A DNA stretch of 64,000 nt, taken from Rhodobacteraceae bacterium D3-12 (lineage in GTDB: Bacteria; Pseudomonadota; Alphaproteobacteria; Rhodobacterales; Rhodobacteraceae). The notes below the pieces were generated by a model. The model saw only the letters and a list, made by a program, of their open reading frames with translations. It was not told where the DNA came from and made no database searches. The position numbers and the translations under genes were made by a program. This document shows, in pieces, positions 1 through 9,142 of this stretch; position 1 is the stretch's first letter, and each line of letters opens with the position of its first letter. Where the stretch lies: positions 3,286,001 through 3,350,000 of the forward strand of contig CP104793.1 in NCBI GenBank assembly GCA_025916135.1. Direction: 5' to 3'.

Positions 1-155
1 AAACCACGACAGGCCGCTTCGACCTGATCGCCACCCTGACCGCGCCCGACACCGTCACCCTCGACGCCACCCTCGACAGCATCGCCGAGGCGAAAGGCGT
101 GAAAAGTTCGGAAAGCCTGATCCATCTCACCAGCAAGATAGATCGCCGCGTTTAG
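1..155 (+). CDS. Lrp/AsnC-family transcriptional regulator, C-terminal part
   Basis: The window opens inside this gene; only the last 50 codons are present, read in frame 3 and ending in TAG at 153-155. The fragment begins near TTGRFDLIATL and ends with KSSESLIHLTSKIDRRV. This matches the end of the RAM effector-binding domain of Lrp/AsnC proteins, where a GRYDL-type motif is followed by a helix and a final strand with a V-x-S-S-E-S pattern. Such proteins bind DNA as oligomers and usually sense amino acids. The helix-turn-helix part lies outside the window, so target and ligand cannot be judged. Confidence 0.72.
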   Translation, partial: TTTGRFDLIATLTAPDTVTLDATLDSIAEAKGVKSSESLIHLTSKIDRRV

Positions 156-449
156 AGGGGGGCGCCTGCTGACGGCGTCGGCTGTTTGGAAGGGGTGCAC
201 CGCTTGACGACGTCGGCGGTTTTAAAGAGGTTGCGCCGCCTTACGGCGTCGCTGGGGGGGGGGCCTCGCTTCGCTCGGCCCCCTAAAAGCCGCCAATGCG
301 GCGCGACCACCCAATCGCGGCGTGTTTGGGTGGCGTCGGAATTTGGGTATTTTTGCCATTAAAGAGAGGGCAGAAGAATTTCTGCCCCCGCCTCTCACCC
401 AACCGCAAATACCAAATTCCCCGCCAACACCTTGGCCAAAGGTCAAAGC
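156..449. repeat. Intergenic region with three imperfect 36-bp tandem repeats and a GC hairpin
   Basis: Just after the Lrp stop lie three imperfect direct copies with a period of about 36 bp (about 163-197, 198-233 and 234-258), each containing a core like TGACGGCGTCGGC. A 7-bp GC stem follows: GGGGGCC at 259-265 pairs with GGCCCCC at 277-283, with no T-tract on the plus strand. The remainder to 449 shows no convincing gene. The repeats could be transcript-end structure or simple slippage; no function is claimed. Confidence 0.5.
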
Positions 450-1853
450 CTAGCGCGGCTCGATCGGCCCGAGATCAAACGCCAACTCGCGTTCGATCGC
501 CGCGGCCACATCCAGACAGACAAGGTCATCCATCCGGTCGCCCACGATCTGCACGCCAAGCGGCACCGGAGCGCGCTCGAGTGTGCGCACGGTGGCGCCG
601 GGCAGGCCCAGCAGGTTGAGGATGTAAAGGAACCGCTGCGCCTTCATGATCTCGGCCAGTGTTTCGGGCTCTTCGATATCCTGATCGGCGCGGAAGGGCG
701 GCTGCCCCGAGACCGGCAGGATCAGCGCATCGACCGTATCAAACATCCGCGCCCATTCGCGCAGGATCTGCATGCGCCGCGCTTGCGCCGTCATGAACCC
801 CTTCATGTCCGGCACACCGAACAGCTCGGCATAGCCGTCGATCACCCCCTGCACCGCATCCGAGCCGATCTCGCGGATCGTGTCGAGCATCATCACCGAG
901 GTCTCGCCGTTCAGCACCTCGCCCCATGTCTGCGCCGCCTCGTTTGCCATTGGCGGCATGATCTCGACCACCTCAAGCCCGGCTTGTTTTGCCGCGCCCA
1001 CTGCCGCCTCGACCGCGCGGGCGACATCCGGGTCAACCCCATCGCCAAACGGGTCAACACACCAGCCCACCTTGAGCACCCGCCCCTCGCGCAGACGCCC
1101 GCTATCGCTCGCGGCGTTCCACAGCGGATCATGGGCCGAGCGCACCCGCAGCGGATCATAGGCCAGCCGCACATCGCCAACCTCGCGTGCGATCACGCCT
1201 TGCACGCTCATCATATTGGTGCTCATCGGCCGCTCGGCCGGGGCCGACGGGTTGAACGCCGGCACCCGCCCCATCGACGGGCGCAGCGTCGCCAAGCCAC
1301 AGCAATACGCCGGATACCGCAGACTTCCGCCCAGATCATTGCCATGGCCCAGCACGCCCATTCCCGCCGCCAAAGCCGACGATGCCCCGCCCGAGGAGCC
1401 ACCCGATGTGATCCCGGCATCATAGGGGTTCAATGTGCGCCCATAAATCGGGTTCGACGTGAAGAACCGCAAGCTGAACTCAGGGGTCGAGGTGCGCCCG
1501 ATCACCACCGCCCCGGCGTCGCGGATATTCTTCACCACCGGCGCATCCTCGGCACAGGGCGTCTCGTTCAATGCGGGCACACCGTTGGAATTTGGCAGGC
1601 CCTTGAAATCGACATTGATCTTAATCGTTGTCGGCAGACCCCAGAGCGGCGGCTTGTTTGCCGGCGGGTTGGCGTCCATCGCGTCGGCCTGTGCCATGGC
1701 CGCATCATCCAGCGGTTCAACCACGGCGCGCAACCCCGGCTCGCACGCCGCCACCCGGTCAAGATGGGCGCGCGTCACCTCGCGCACGCTGACCTCGCCT
1801 TTGGCCAGCGCCCCGGCGGTTTTTGTTGCACTCCAACGGATGATTTCGTCCAT
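450..1853 (-). CDS. Amidase-signature family amidohydrolase
   Basis: This 467-residue protein belongs to the amidase signature family, which hydrolyses amide bonds through a Ser-cisSer-Lys triad. The pieces are visible: Lys78 in TTIKINVDF, the glycine/serine-rich stretch ITSGGSSGGASS at about 148-159, and the likely nucleophile Ser177 in DLGGSLRYPA. I start at the ATG whose first base is 1853 because a purine-rich ribosome site (GAGGGAGAG) sits just upstream; an upstream extension is possible but looks non-coding. It stands alone with no gat genes nearby, so a GatA role is unlikely. The substrate (aliphatic or aromatic amide, or carbamate) cannot be told from sequence. Confidence 0.85.
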   Translation of the reverse strand: MDEIIRWSATKTAGALAKGEVSVREVTRAHLDRVAACEPGLRAVVEPLDDAAMAQADAMDANPPANKPPLWGLPTTIKINVDFKGLPNSNGVPALNETPCAEDAPVVKNIRDAGAVVIGRTSTPEFSLRFFTSNPIYGRTLNPYDAGITSGGSSGGASSALAAGMGVLGHGNDLGGSLRYPAYCCGLATLRPSMGRVPAFNPSAPAERPMSTNMMSVQGVIAREVGDVRLAYDPLRVRSAHDPLWNAASDSGRLREGRVLKVGWCVDPFGDGVDPDVARAVEAAVGAAKQAGLEVVEIMPPMANEAAQTWGEVLNGETSVMMLDTIREIGSDAVQGVIDGYAELFGVPDMKGFMTAQARRMQILREWARMFDTVDALILPVSGQPPFRADQDIEEPETLAEIMKAQRFLYILNLLGLPGATVRTLERAPVPLGVQIVGDRMDDLVCLDVAAAIERELAFDLGPIEPR

Positions 1854-1949
1854 GGTCTCTCTCCCTCTCGCATGTCTGTTGCGCAAAACGCTACTACCGG
1901 GCGCGTAGGAAGGGAATGCGCATTCTGCGCCCGCCCGCCGCATCCGCCC

Positions 1950-2434
1950 TCATGCCGACCGCCACCCGATGATCGCAAGCGTCCGCCCAAGGAATACACC
2001 CGAAACGCCGCCCTCGATCACCGCAAACCCGACGCGAAAGCCCAAGCCCCCCGCCACATCCGGCGCCACCGCCTGCACTGTGCCAACCACGAAATTGGCC
2101 GCGAACACCGTCAGGATCGTCAGCAAGGTCAGCGTCTCACCGCGCAAGTGAACCCGCCCCCTTCGCGCCGCAAAATCCAGCGCGGTTGCACCCGCCATCC
2201 AATCACAGCCCCCATGGCATAGCTTGCACAAAACAAAGCCCACAGCGCCGCATCAGGCTTCATCCCGGCCACCGCCCGCACCGCAAAAACCGCCATGAAA
2301 GGGATCAGCCAATAGACCCAAACCGGGCTCACCCGACGGCGCATCGACAACAGGCCAACGCCGCTCAATCCCGCTAACAGCGGCCAAACCCAAAGCGGCG
2401 TGCCGCTTGCAATCCCGTTCAGTATCTCCATCAC
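1950..2434 (-). pseudogene. Small multi-spanning membrane protein (DUF6622-like), frameshifted
   Basis: Two overlapping minus-strand frames together give one protein of about 160 residues. The first part starts at 2434 (MMEILNGIASGTPLWVWPLL) with hydrophobic segments. The second continues with LTLLTILTVFAANFVVGTVQ and ends at 1950. Inserting one base in the C5 run at 2157-2161 joins them as RREGGRVHLRGET. The protein has about four membrane segments and resembles the DUF6622 type, a family of unknown function; that name is from memory. The ATG overlaps the stop of the upstream gene (ATGA), so the two are probably translationally coupled. The break is more likely a sequencing deletion than real decay, because both halves look well conserved. 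Confidence 0.6.
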
Positions 2435-2826
2435 GCTGTCTCCCCGTCATAAAACGCGACGAGAAAGAAAAACCCCGCCCCCAAAAGCGCGGCAACGCCA
2501 TGGCCGATCCAATCCCCAAGCCAGACATTGGCGGCGATCAACCCCGCCACCCCGATAAAGCGGCGCGTCTTGCGACGGGCGCGCAGGTTTGCGCCTTCAC
2601 CGGCCAGCGCGGTGACCAGCCGGTCGACCTGCTGTTGCAACCCGACAATCGCGTCACCAATCATGCCCGTAGGAGAGGTCATACGAGCGCCCATATGAGA
2701 ACCTCTATTCGAGCCACCACTTGCGCCTGTATTCGCCCCAGTATGCACCCCAGTATTTGCCCCAGCAATCAGGGCCGCCTTCACGCCAGTGGTCGCGCCC
2801 ATATCAGTGCCTGTCATGTTTTCCAT
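2431..2826 (-). CDS. Hypothetical small membrane protein with Gly/Asn/Thr repeats
   Basis: This product of about 131 residues has an unusual N-terminal half built of short repeats (GANTGVHTGANTGASGG, then SNRGSHMGARM). An amphipathic segment with LQQQVDRLVTALAG follows, and then two hydrophobic helices at the C terminus (FIGVAGLIAANVWLGDW and HGVAALLGAGFFFLVAF). I start at the ATG at 2826 because AAAGGACGG lies a good distance upstream; an earlier in-frame ATG exists but has no such site. It overlaps the next gene by four bases. I do not recognise a family. The LytTR regulator is transcribed divergently and begins about 100 bases away. Confidence 0.6.
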   Translation of the reverse strand: MENMTGTDMGATTGVKAALIAGANTGVHTGANTGASGGSNRGSHMGARMTSPTGMIGDAIVGLQQQVDRLVTALAGEGANLRARRKTRRFIGVAGLIAANVWLGDWIGHGVAALLGAGFFFLVAFYDGETA

Positions 2827-2925
2827 CGCGTGCCGTCCTTTCATTTCGCATTTGACTTGACGGTTGAGTGCGGCCAAAACCGCCATGAAAACAACGCTGT
2901 TTACGTGAACAACAGGCCCGCCTTC

Positions 2926-3720
2926 GTGAGTGACACCGACCGACACAGCAAACATCGTGAACGCCCCGCGCTTCATCTGCCCGAACAGGCGGCGGGCTTT
3001 GCGATCACCGTGGCCTTCCTCACCGTGCTGGGGCCCTTCGGCACGTCCGATCTGCCCGCGCTGATGCGGGCCGCCTATTGGTCGCTCAGCATCGGGCTAG
3101 GGTGGGCGCTCATCCTCGGGCTGATCGTGGGGCTGCGGCGCATGCCGTATTTTGCAACCCGCCCGCCCATTCTGCGCCCGCTCACGGCGATCGGCTTGGC
3201 GTTCCTGCCCATCGTTGCGATTGCGATACAGGTTGACCGGCTGTTCCACCCCGATGACACCGGCGTGCCGCTGCTCTTGATGCTGCTCAATGTCGGGGCG
3301 CTCTTTGTGCTGATCTGCGGCGTGTTGCTGGCGCGTATCCGGCCCCGGCTGGAGCCGCCCGCGCCGCTGCCTGCACGCAATGCGTTCCTTGACCGGTTGC
3401 CGCCGACGCTTGGCACCGCGCTCATTTCGCTGACCTCACAGGATCACTATGTCGAGGTGACAACCGCCAAGGGGCGCGAGCTGATCCATATGCGGCTTGC
3501 CGATGCGCTTGAAGAATTGGCCGACTATCCGGGGCGACAGATCCACCGCTCGCACTGGATATCCGCGCACGCCTTTACCGGGACCAGCCGCGACAACGGG
3601 CGGCTCGTGGCGCATCTGCTCGATGGGCGCACCCTGCCTGTCTCTCGCAGCTTCGCCGCCGATGTGCGCCGCATGGCACCGGTGCGCCCGGTGCATCCGG
3701 TGCCGGACATCCCGACCTAG
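2926..3720 (+). CDS. Membrane-bound LytTR-domain transcriptional regulator
   Basis: The protein has about four transmembrane segments (for example AGFAITVAFLTVLGPFG and LLLMLLNVGALFVLICGVLL) followed by a LytTR DNA-binding domain. The domain is recognised by ISLTSQDHYVEVTTAKG, the HMRLADALEEL helix, and IHRSHWISAHAF near the end. LytTR domains bind imperfect direct repeats and usually control membrane or secreted functions. There is no receiver domain, so the signal is probably read by the membrane part. The start is uncertain: no ATG fits, and GTG at 2926 is my choice, with GTG at 2905 possible. The two small membrane proteins on the other strand are plausible targets, by position only. Confidence 0.78.
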   Translation: MSDTDRHSKHRERPALHLPEQAAGFAITVAFLTVLGPFGTSDLPALMRAAYWSLSIGLGWALILGLIVGLRRMPYFATRPPILRPLTAIGLAFLPIVAIAIQVDRLFHPDDTGVPLLLMLLNVGALFVLICGVLLARIRPRLEPPAPLPARNAFLDRLPPTLGTALISLTSQDHYVEVTTAKGRELIHMRLADALEELADYPGRQIHRSHWISAHAFTGTSRDNGRLVAHLLDGRTLPVSRSFAADVRRMAPVRPVHPVPDIPT

Positions 3721-3766
3721 CGGCGTGTCCGCCAAAGGCCAAAGCCTCCGAAAACCGACCCGCAGA

Positions 3767-4756
3767 TCAGCGCCCGCCAAACAGGCCCATGCGCCGGAAC
3801 AGCCACATCTGAAACACCACACAGATCACCAACAGGCCGCAAACCGCCCAGAAGGCCCAGCCCACCCCCTCGCCCGGAATCCCGCCTACGTTGATCCCCA
3901 GTAATCCGGTGATAAGGCCCAGCGGCAGGAACAATGCCGCCACCACCGACAGAACCAGCATCTGACGGTTCATCTGCTCGGCGCGCACATCCATGATCTG
4001 ATCATGCACCACCTGTGCGCGGTCACGGATCGCATCCAGCTCCTCGGCCAGCCGCGTGACGCGCTCCGACGCCTCGCGCAGGCGCATGAATTCCATCGCC
4101 TGCCCGCTCTCCCCGCAGCTTTTCAACCACGCGGCTTCTTCGATCTCTAACGTGGTCAAGGCGTCGCGCTGCGGGAACATGTATCGGCGCAGCACAATCG
4201 CCACCCGCCGAACATCCGCCAGATCGCCGCGCTGTGGCGCGCCCATCTCGTCAATCACCTTGTCTTCCAGATCGTCAATCCGCTCGTTCAGCGCCGTTAC
4301 CACAGGCTCGGCCCGATCCGCCAAGCGCAGCGCGATCCGCGCCACCAACTCGCCGGGGTTCTGCGCCGCTGTCCCGCCAAGGCTCTCGTCGATCACATCG
4401 CTCACCGCATAAAGCTTGCGCCGCTGGAGCGAGACCACAAGACGCTCTGACAGATAAAGCCGAAGCGAAACCATGTCCTCAGGCTCTGCGCCGGGACTCA
4501 GGTTCACACCGCGCAAGTTCATCAAAATCGACGCGCCATGCACGGTGCAGCGCGGCCGCGTCTCCTCTGCCGTTAACGCCGCAACCGCCAGCGGGTCCAA
4601 ACCAGAGCCGCGCACCCAGCCGTCAACCTCCTCCGGCTTGCCCGACAGATGCACCCAGATCAGCCCGCCTTCGGGCAAATCGCTTACCCCGCCCGGCACC
4701 GCAATCTCTTGCGCCCCGCCCTGCCGATCCAGCCGATATGCCTTGATCTCCGTCAT
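3767..4756 (-). CDS. zntB: CorA/ZntB-type divalent metal transporter
   Basis: This 329-residue protein has the CorA-family layout: a large cytoplasmic N-terminal domain, a long helix (ERVTRLAEELDAIRDRAQVV, then HDQIMDVRAEQMNRQM) and two C-terminal membrane helices. The loop between them reads GINVGGIPG, the form typical of ZntB rather than the YGMNF-type loop of magnesium CorA. ZntB proteins move zinc across the inner membrane as pentamers. The start is the ATG at 4756, with GGAAGGGG upstream. It is divergent from valS with about 120 bases between start codons. Direction of zinc flux has been debated for the family, so I do not state it. Confidence 0.85.
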   Translation of the reverse strand: MTEIKAYRLDRQGGAQEIAVPGGVSDLPEGGLIWVHLSGKPEEVDGWVRGSGLDPLAVAALTAEETRPRCTVHGASILMNLRGVNLSPGAEPEDMVSLRLYLSERLVVSLQRRKLYAVSDVIDESLGGTAAQNPGELVARIALRLADRAEPVVTALNERIDDLEDKVIDEMGAPQRGDLADVRRVAIVLRRYMFPQRDALTTLEIEEAAWLKSCGESGQAMEFMRLREASERVTRLAEELDAIRDRAQVVHDQIMDVRAEQMNRQMLVLSVVAALFLPLGLITGLLGINVGGIPGEGVGWAFWAVCGLLVICVVFQMWLFRRMGLFGGR

Positions 4757-4875
4757 GCTTACCCCTTCCCGACAGCCATGCGGCCGCGCAAAAAAGCCGC
4801 TTCCCGCTTTCCCTTTGCGCCCCCATTGGGTAGAGGAACCCGAAACCGGATGACGATCAAGTGGGACGTAGCACA

Positions 4876-7770
4876 ATGGCGATGGACAAGACCTTTAACG
4901 CGGCCGAAGCCGAAGGCCGCATCTATACCGCATGGGAAACCTCGGGCGCCTTCCGCGCCGGGGCCAATGCCTCGCGCTCTGAAACCTTCACCATCATGAT
5001 CCCGCCGCCGAATGTGACCGGTGCCCTGCATGTCGGACATGCCTTTAACAACACCTTGCAGGACATCCTGATCCGCTGGCACCGGATGCGCGGCTATGAC
5101 ACGCTCTGGCAGCCCGGACAGGACCACGCCGGCATCGCCACCCAGCTTCAGGTCGAAAAGCAACTGAAGGCCGCGGGCGAACCCGGCCGCCGCGAGTTGG
5201 GCCGCGAAGCGTTTCTCGGCAAGGTCTGGGAATGGAAGGGGCAATACGGCGGCACCATCGTCGAGCAACTCAAACGCCTCGGCTGTTCGTGTGACTGGGA
5301 CCGCAACGCCTTTACCATGGCCGGCGCTCCCGGTGATCCGCGCACGGGCCACGAAAACTCGCCCAACTTCCACGACGCCGTCATCAAGGTCTTTGTCGAA
5401 ATGTATGACAAGGGGCTGATCTATCGCGGCAAGCGGCTGGTCAATTGGGACCCGCATTTTGAAACCGCGATTTCCGACCTTGAGGTCGAGAACATCGAGA
5501 CACCGGGCCACATGTGGCACTTCAAATACCCCCTCGCCGGTGGCGAGACTTATGAGTATCTGGAGAAAGATGAAGAGGGCAATGTGACCCTCCGCGAGAC
5601 CCGCGATTATATCTCCATTGCCACAACGCGCCCCGAAACCATGCTGGGTGATGGCGCGGTCGCGGTGCATCCGTCTGATGAGCGCTATGCGCCGATCGTG
5701 GGCAAGCTCTGCGAAATTCCGGTTGGCCCGAAAGAGCACCGCCGCCAGATCCCGATCATCACCGATGAATATCCCGATCCCACCTTTGGCTCCGGCGCGG
5801 TGAAAATCACCGGCGCGCATGACTTCAACGACTATGGCGTTGCCAAACGCGGCGGCATTCCATGCTATCGTTTGATGGACACGCGCGGCCACATGCGGGC
5901 CGATGGCGCGCCCTACGCCGAACAAGCGGCCAAAGCGCAAGCCAAAGCGCGCGGCGAAGCTTTTGACGAGGCCGAGATCGACGCGATCAACCTGATCCCC
6001 GACGACCTGCGCGGCCTCGACCGGTTCGAGGCGCGTGATCTGGTGGTTGAACAAATCACCCGCGAAGGCCTCGCCGTGATGACAACAGTGACCGAGGAGG
6101 TTGACGGCGAAGAGGTCACCAAGACGGTGCCCTACGTTGAGGCCAAGCCGATCATGCAGCCCTTTGGCGACCGCTCCCAAGTGGTCATCGAACCGATGCT
6201 CACCGATCAATGGTTTGTCGACGCCGAAAAGGTTGTTGAACCCGCGCTGGATGCTGTCCGCTCCGGGCGCACCAAAATCATCCCCGAGTCGGGCGAGAAA
6301 ACCTATTACCACTGGCTCGACAATATCGAGCCGTGGTGCATCTCGCGCCAGCTTTGGTGGGGGCATCAGATCCCGGTGTGGTTTGACGCCGATGGAAACG
6401 AATATTGCGCCCCGACCGAGGCCGAAGCCCAAGCCAAGGCAGGCGCAGGCGTCGCCCTCACCCGCGACCCCGACGTGCTCGACACGTGGTTCTCCTCCGG
6501 CCTCTGGCCGATCGGCACGCTCGGCTGGCCGGAGTGGGACGAGACCACGTCGAAGTATTTCCCGACCGATGTGCTGATCACCGGACAGGACATCCTGTTC
6601 TTCTGGGTTGCGCGGATGATGATGATGCAGCTCGCCGTGGTCGATGAGATCCCCTTCCACACCGTCTACCTGCATCAACTGGTGCGCGACGAGAAGGGGC
6701 AGAAAATGTCCAAAACGCGGGGCAACGTGATTGACCCGCTGGAGATCGTCGATGACTTCGGCGCCGACGCGTTGCGCTTTACCATGGCGCAAATGGCGGC
6801 GATCGGTGGTGTGCTGAAACTCTCGACCGACCGGATCAAGGGTTATCGCAACTTCGGCACCAAGCTCTGGAATGCGTTCAGCTTCGCCAACCATTACGAG
6901 ATTGCCTCAACCGGCGATCAAACCCCGCCGAAACCGGAACAGACGCTCAACAAATGGATCATCGGTGAGGTCGCCAAAACCCGTGCCGAGGTGGACGCCG
7001 CGCTCGAAAGCTATCGCTTCAACGACGCCGCCAATGCGCTCTATTCCTTTACATGGAACACGCTCTGCGACTGGTATCTGGAATTCTCCAAACCGATCCT
7101 TCAGGGCGATGATGCCGCCGCCAAATCCGAAACCGAAGCCACCCTCGCTTGGGTGCTTGATCAGGCGCTGATCCTGTTGCACCCGATCATGCCTTTCATC
7201 ACAGAAGAGCTTTGGGGCCAGACCGCAACCCGCGCCAAAATGCTGATCCACGCCGATTGGCCGAGTTACGGCGACGAGCTGATCGACGAGGGAGCCAGCC
7301 ATGAAATGAACTGGGTGATCTCGATGATCGAAGCCACCCGCTCCGCGCGTCAGCAAATGCACGTCCCCGCGGGGCTGAAGGTGCCGATGGTGCTGCGCAC
7401 GCTTGATGACGCGGGCCGCACCGCTTGGGCGAACAACGAGGTGATGATCAAACGTCTCGCCCGGATTGATAGCCTGACCGAGATGGACGAGTTTCCCAAA
7501 GGCACGATCACCATCGCGGTTGAGGGCGGTGAATTTGGCCTGCCGCTCGCCGATATTATCGACATCGACGAGGAAAAGGCGCGGCTTGAAAAAACCATTG
7601 GCAAACTCGCCAAGGAAATCGGCGGGCTCAAGGGCCGTTTGAACAACCCGAAATTCGCCGAAAACGCCCCCGAAGAGGTGGTCGCAGAAGCACGCGAAAA
7701 CTTGGCCGCCCGCGAAGAAGAGGACGCGACGCTGAAATCCGCATTGGCCCGATTGCAAGAAGTGGGGTAA
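4876..7770 (+). CDS. valS: Valyl-tRNA synthetase
   Basis: This class I aminoacyl-tRNA synthetase of about 964 residues charges tRNA-Val with valine. The HIGH motif appears as HVGH at residues 52-55 after PPPNVTGAL, and the KMSKS motif as KMSKT at 610-614. The editing (CP1) domain lies between them and includes [16 protein letters not shown], as in Val/Ile/Leu enzymes. The C terminus carries the coiled-coil arm typical of ValRS ([20 protein letters not shown]). The ATG at 4876 gives MAMDKTF; a second ATG two codons on is equally possible. Length is normal for the family. A cluster of palindromes follows the stop codon. Confidence 0.97.
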   Translation: MAMDKTFNAAEAEGRIYTAWETSGAFRAGANASRSETFTIMIPPPNVTGALHVGHAFNNTLQDILIRWHRMRGYDTLWQPGQDHAGIATQLQVEKQLKAAGEPGRRELGREAFLGKVWEWKGQYGGTIVEQLKRLGCSCDWDRNAFTMAGAPGDPRTGHENSPNFHDAVIKVFVEMYDKGLIYRGKRLVNWDPHFETAISDLEVENIETPGHMWHFKYPLAGGETYEYLEKDEEGNVTLRETRDYISIATTRPETMLGDGAVAVHPSDERYAPIVGKLCEIPVGPKEHRRQIPIITDEYPDPTFGSGAVKITGAHDFNDYGVAKRGGIPCYRLMDTRGHMRADGAPYAEQAAKAQAKARGEAFDEAEIDAINLIPDDLRGLDRFEARDLVVEQITREGLAVMTTVTEEVDGEEVTKTVPYVEAKPIMQPFGDRSQVVIEPMLTDQWFVDAEKVVEPALDAVRSGRTKIIPESGEKTYYHWLDNIEPWCISRQLWWGHQIPVWFDADGNEYCAPTEAEAQAKAGAGVALTRDPDVLDTWFSSGLWPIGTLGWPEWDETTSKYFPTDVLITGQDILFFWVARMMMMQLAVVDEIPFHTVYLHQLVRDEKGQKMSKTRGNVIDPLEIVDDFGADALRFTMAQMAAIGGVLKLSTDRIKGYRNFGTKLWNAFSFANHYEIASTGDQTPPKPEQTLNKWIIGEVAKTRAEVDAALESYRFNDAANALYSFTWNTLCDWYLEFSKPILQGDDAAAKSETEATLAWVLDQALILLHPIMPFITEELWGQTATRAKMLIHADWPSYGDELIDEGASHEMNWVISMIEATRSARQQMHVPAGLKVPMVLRTLDDAGRTAWANNEVMIKRLARIDSLTEMDEFPKGTITIAVEGGEFGLPLADIIDIDEEKARLEKTIGKLAKEIGGLKGRLNNPKFAENAPEEVVAEARENLAAREEEDATLKSALARLQEVG

Positions 7771-7772
7771 AT

Positions 7773-7892
7773 CGTTTTCCTTCGAGGAAAACGACCAAAA
7801 TTCCTCCAAGGAATTTTTCACCGCACCTCACGACGCCGCGCACCTAAAAAATCCTCGAAGGATTTTTGAGCGAATTCTTCAAAAGAATTCGC
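7773..7892. repeat. Four tandem palindromes downstream of valS
   Basis: Four near-perfect hairpins lie in 120 bases: 7773-7793 (CGTTTTCC-TTCGA-GGAAAACG), 7797-7817 (AAAATTCC-TCCAA-GGAATTTT), 7847-7867 (AAAAATCC-TCGAA-GGATTTTT) and 7870-7892 (GCGAATTCTT-CAA-AAGAATTCGC). Three share a TCC-5nt-GGA core flanked by A and T runs, so they look like copies of one palindromic element. The second and third can act as terminators on either strand, because a T run follows the stem. They probably end the valS transcript and the opposing 8019-8810 transcript. Whether they form a genome-wide family cannot be seen here. Confidence 0.7.
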
Positions 7893-8018
7893 CCCACCGC
7901 GCGCGGCGTTAACTTAATTTGGCGTAAACATATTCAGGATTCGGATGTCATACGCATTGCAGCCGGATGTCAGCCGGGAGTCACCCCCGCAAAACCGGCT
8001 CAATCCACCCGTTAACCT

Positions 8019-8810
8019 TTAGTCGAACTTCGGCGCGCGCTTGCCCATATTGGCAGCGATCACCTCCATCTGATGTGGTTTCCCCACCAGATCCGCCTGC
8101 TCGCGGCTCTCCGCCATCAAAACCGCGTCCTCACCCGCACCGCTCTCGGCAACGGCAATCAGCCGCTTCGCCGCGCGGATCGCACTCGGACTTTTCCCTG
8201 CAATTTCAGTCGCTAACCCCTGCGCCACCGCCAGCGGATCCTCGGCCAGCTCGGTCACGAACCCCCACTCCAACCCCTGCTTTGCGCTCACCGGTTTCGC
8301 CGTATACGTCATCCGCCGGATCACATCCGAGCGCATCACCTCAGGCATCAAGGCCATGCCGCCCATATCCGGCACCAACCCCCACTTCATCTCCATCACC
8401 GCCATCTCGGTCTCCGGATGCGCCACCCGAATGTCCGCCCCCAAAGCGATCTGGAAACCGGCCCCGAACACCACCCCGTGCAGGCTGGCAATCACCGGCA
8501 CCGGCACCCGCCGCCAGACCATTGCAACCTCTTGATAAAGATTGGAATTCTTCCCCTCCAACCGCGGCATGATCACCGCCTCAGGGTCGTTTCCGGCCAA
8601 CATGGCAAAGCTCGCAACATCCAGCCCCGCGCAAAACGCCCGCCCCTCACCTGAGAGCACAACCGCCCGCACCTCGCCGTTGTCACAGAGCGCCTCACCG
8701 GCCTCCACGATCCCCTCGGCCATGGCCTGATCGACCCCGTTCATTTTGTCGCCACGGCTTAACGTGACATGGGCAACGTGATCGCGAATTTCGGTTGTAA
8801 CGCGGGCCAT
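8019..8810 (-). CDS. Enoyl-CoA hydratase/isomerase (crotonase) family protein
   Basis: This 263-residue protein has the crotonase fold. The oxyanion-hole regions are visible as GRAFCAGLDVASF and, further on, LHGVVFGAGFQIALGADIR followed by MEMKWGLVPDMGG. Crotonases act on acyl-CoA thioesters by hydration, isomerisation or related chemistry. The canonical second catalytic glutamate position (usually PE or PD in the GLVPD strand) reads Asp, as in several isomerases. The start at 8810 has a strong GAGGAGG ribosome site. It is a single gene between the palindromes and a small gene of the same orientation. Naming a specific reaction would be guesswork. Confidence 0.85.
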   Translation of the reverse strand: MARVTTEIRDHVAHVTLSRGDKMNGVDQAMAEGIVEAGEALCDNGEVRAVVLSGEGRAFCAGLDVASFAMLAGNDPEAVIMPRLEGKNSNLYQEVAMVWRRVPVPVIASLHGVVFGAGFQIALGADIRVAHPETEMAVMEMKWGLVPDMGGMALMPEVMRSDVIRRMTYTAKPVSAKQGLEWGFVTELAEDPLAVAQGLATEIAGKSPSAIRAAKRLIAVAESGAGEDAVLMAESREQADLVGKPHQMEVIAANMGKRAPKFD

Positions 8811-8876
8811 GGGCAATCCTCCTCGATGTTCAGGACACAACTTGCCTGCATTACCCGCCCCGAGGAAACCCTGACC

Positions 8877-9044
8877 TTACGGCACAAGCTTCTCAACCGC
8901 CCGCATTGCGCCCAGAGCCTTGTCATAAACCAGCGTTAGAATGCGCCGCCCGCCCCCAGACTTGGCTGCAATCTGTGGCAAGCTGCGCACCGTGCCGGCG
9001 GCCAATGCTGCGGCCATGAAACCGCGCCGTGAAAGTTTCGCCAT
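8877..9044 (-). CDS. Small hypothetical protein with a Tat-like N terminus
   Basis: A short product of about 55 residues begins MAKLSRRGFMAAALAAGTV, which looks like a twin-arginine signal (SRRGFM followed by a short hydrophobic stretch). The rest is basic, with GGGRRILTLVYDKALGAM. The ATG at 9044 is supported by CTGGAGGGG upstream. It is divergent from the aminotransferase at 9143 and lies 66 bases upstream of the crotonase gene, so the two may be co-transcribed. I recognise no family. Confidence 0.5.
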   Translation of the reverse strand: MAKLSRRGFMAAALAAGTVRSLPQIAAKSGGGRRILTLVYDKALGAMRAVEKLVP

Positions 9045-9142
9045 GGATAACCCCTCCAGTTGCGAATAACTCTCATCTAAGCACGAAGCCCTTCGCATTC
9101 AACACCTTGCCCGCCCTGCCCTCGTCGGGTTAACTCGCAGCC

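Noticed and set aside
163-258. CRISPR array
   Set aside because: The repeats are imperfect and contiguous without unique spacers, and no cas genes are nearby.
432-2222. Long plus-strand open frame of about 596 codons
   Set aside because: It is antisense to the amidase; its translation is Arg/His/Pro-rich without motifs, as expected for a shadow in GC-rich DNA.
4759-6894. 711-codon minus-strand frame
   Set aside because: It lies entirely opposite valS, which has clear HVGH and KMSKT motifs; the antisense product has no family features.
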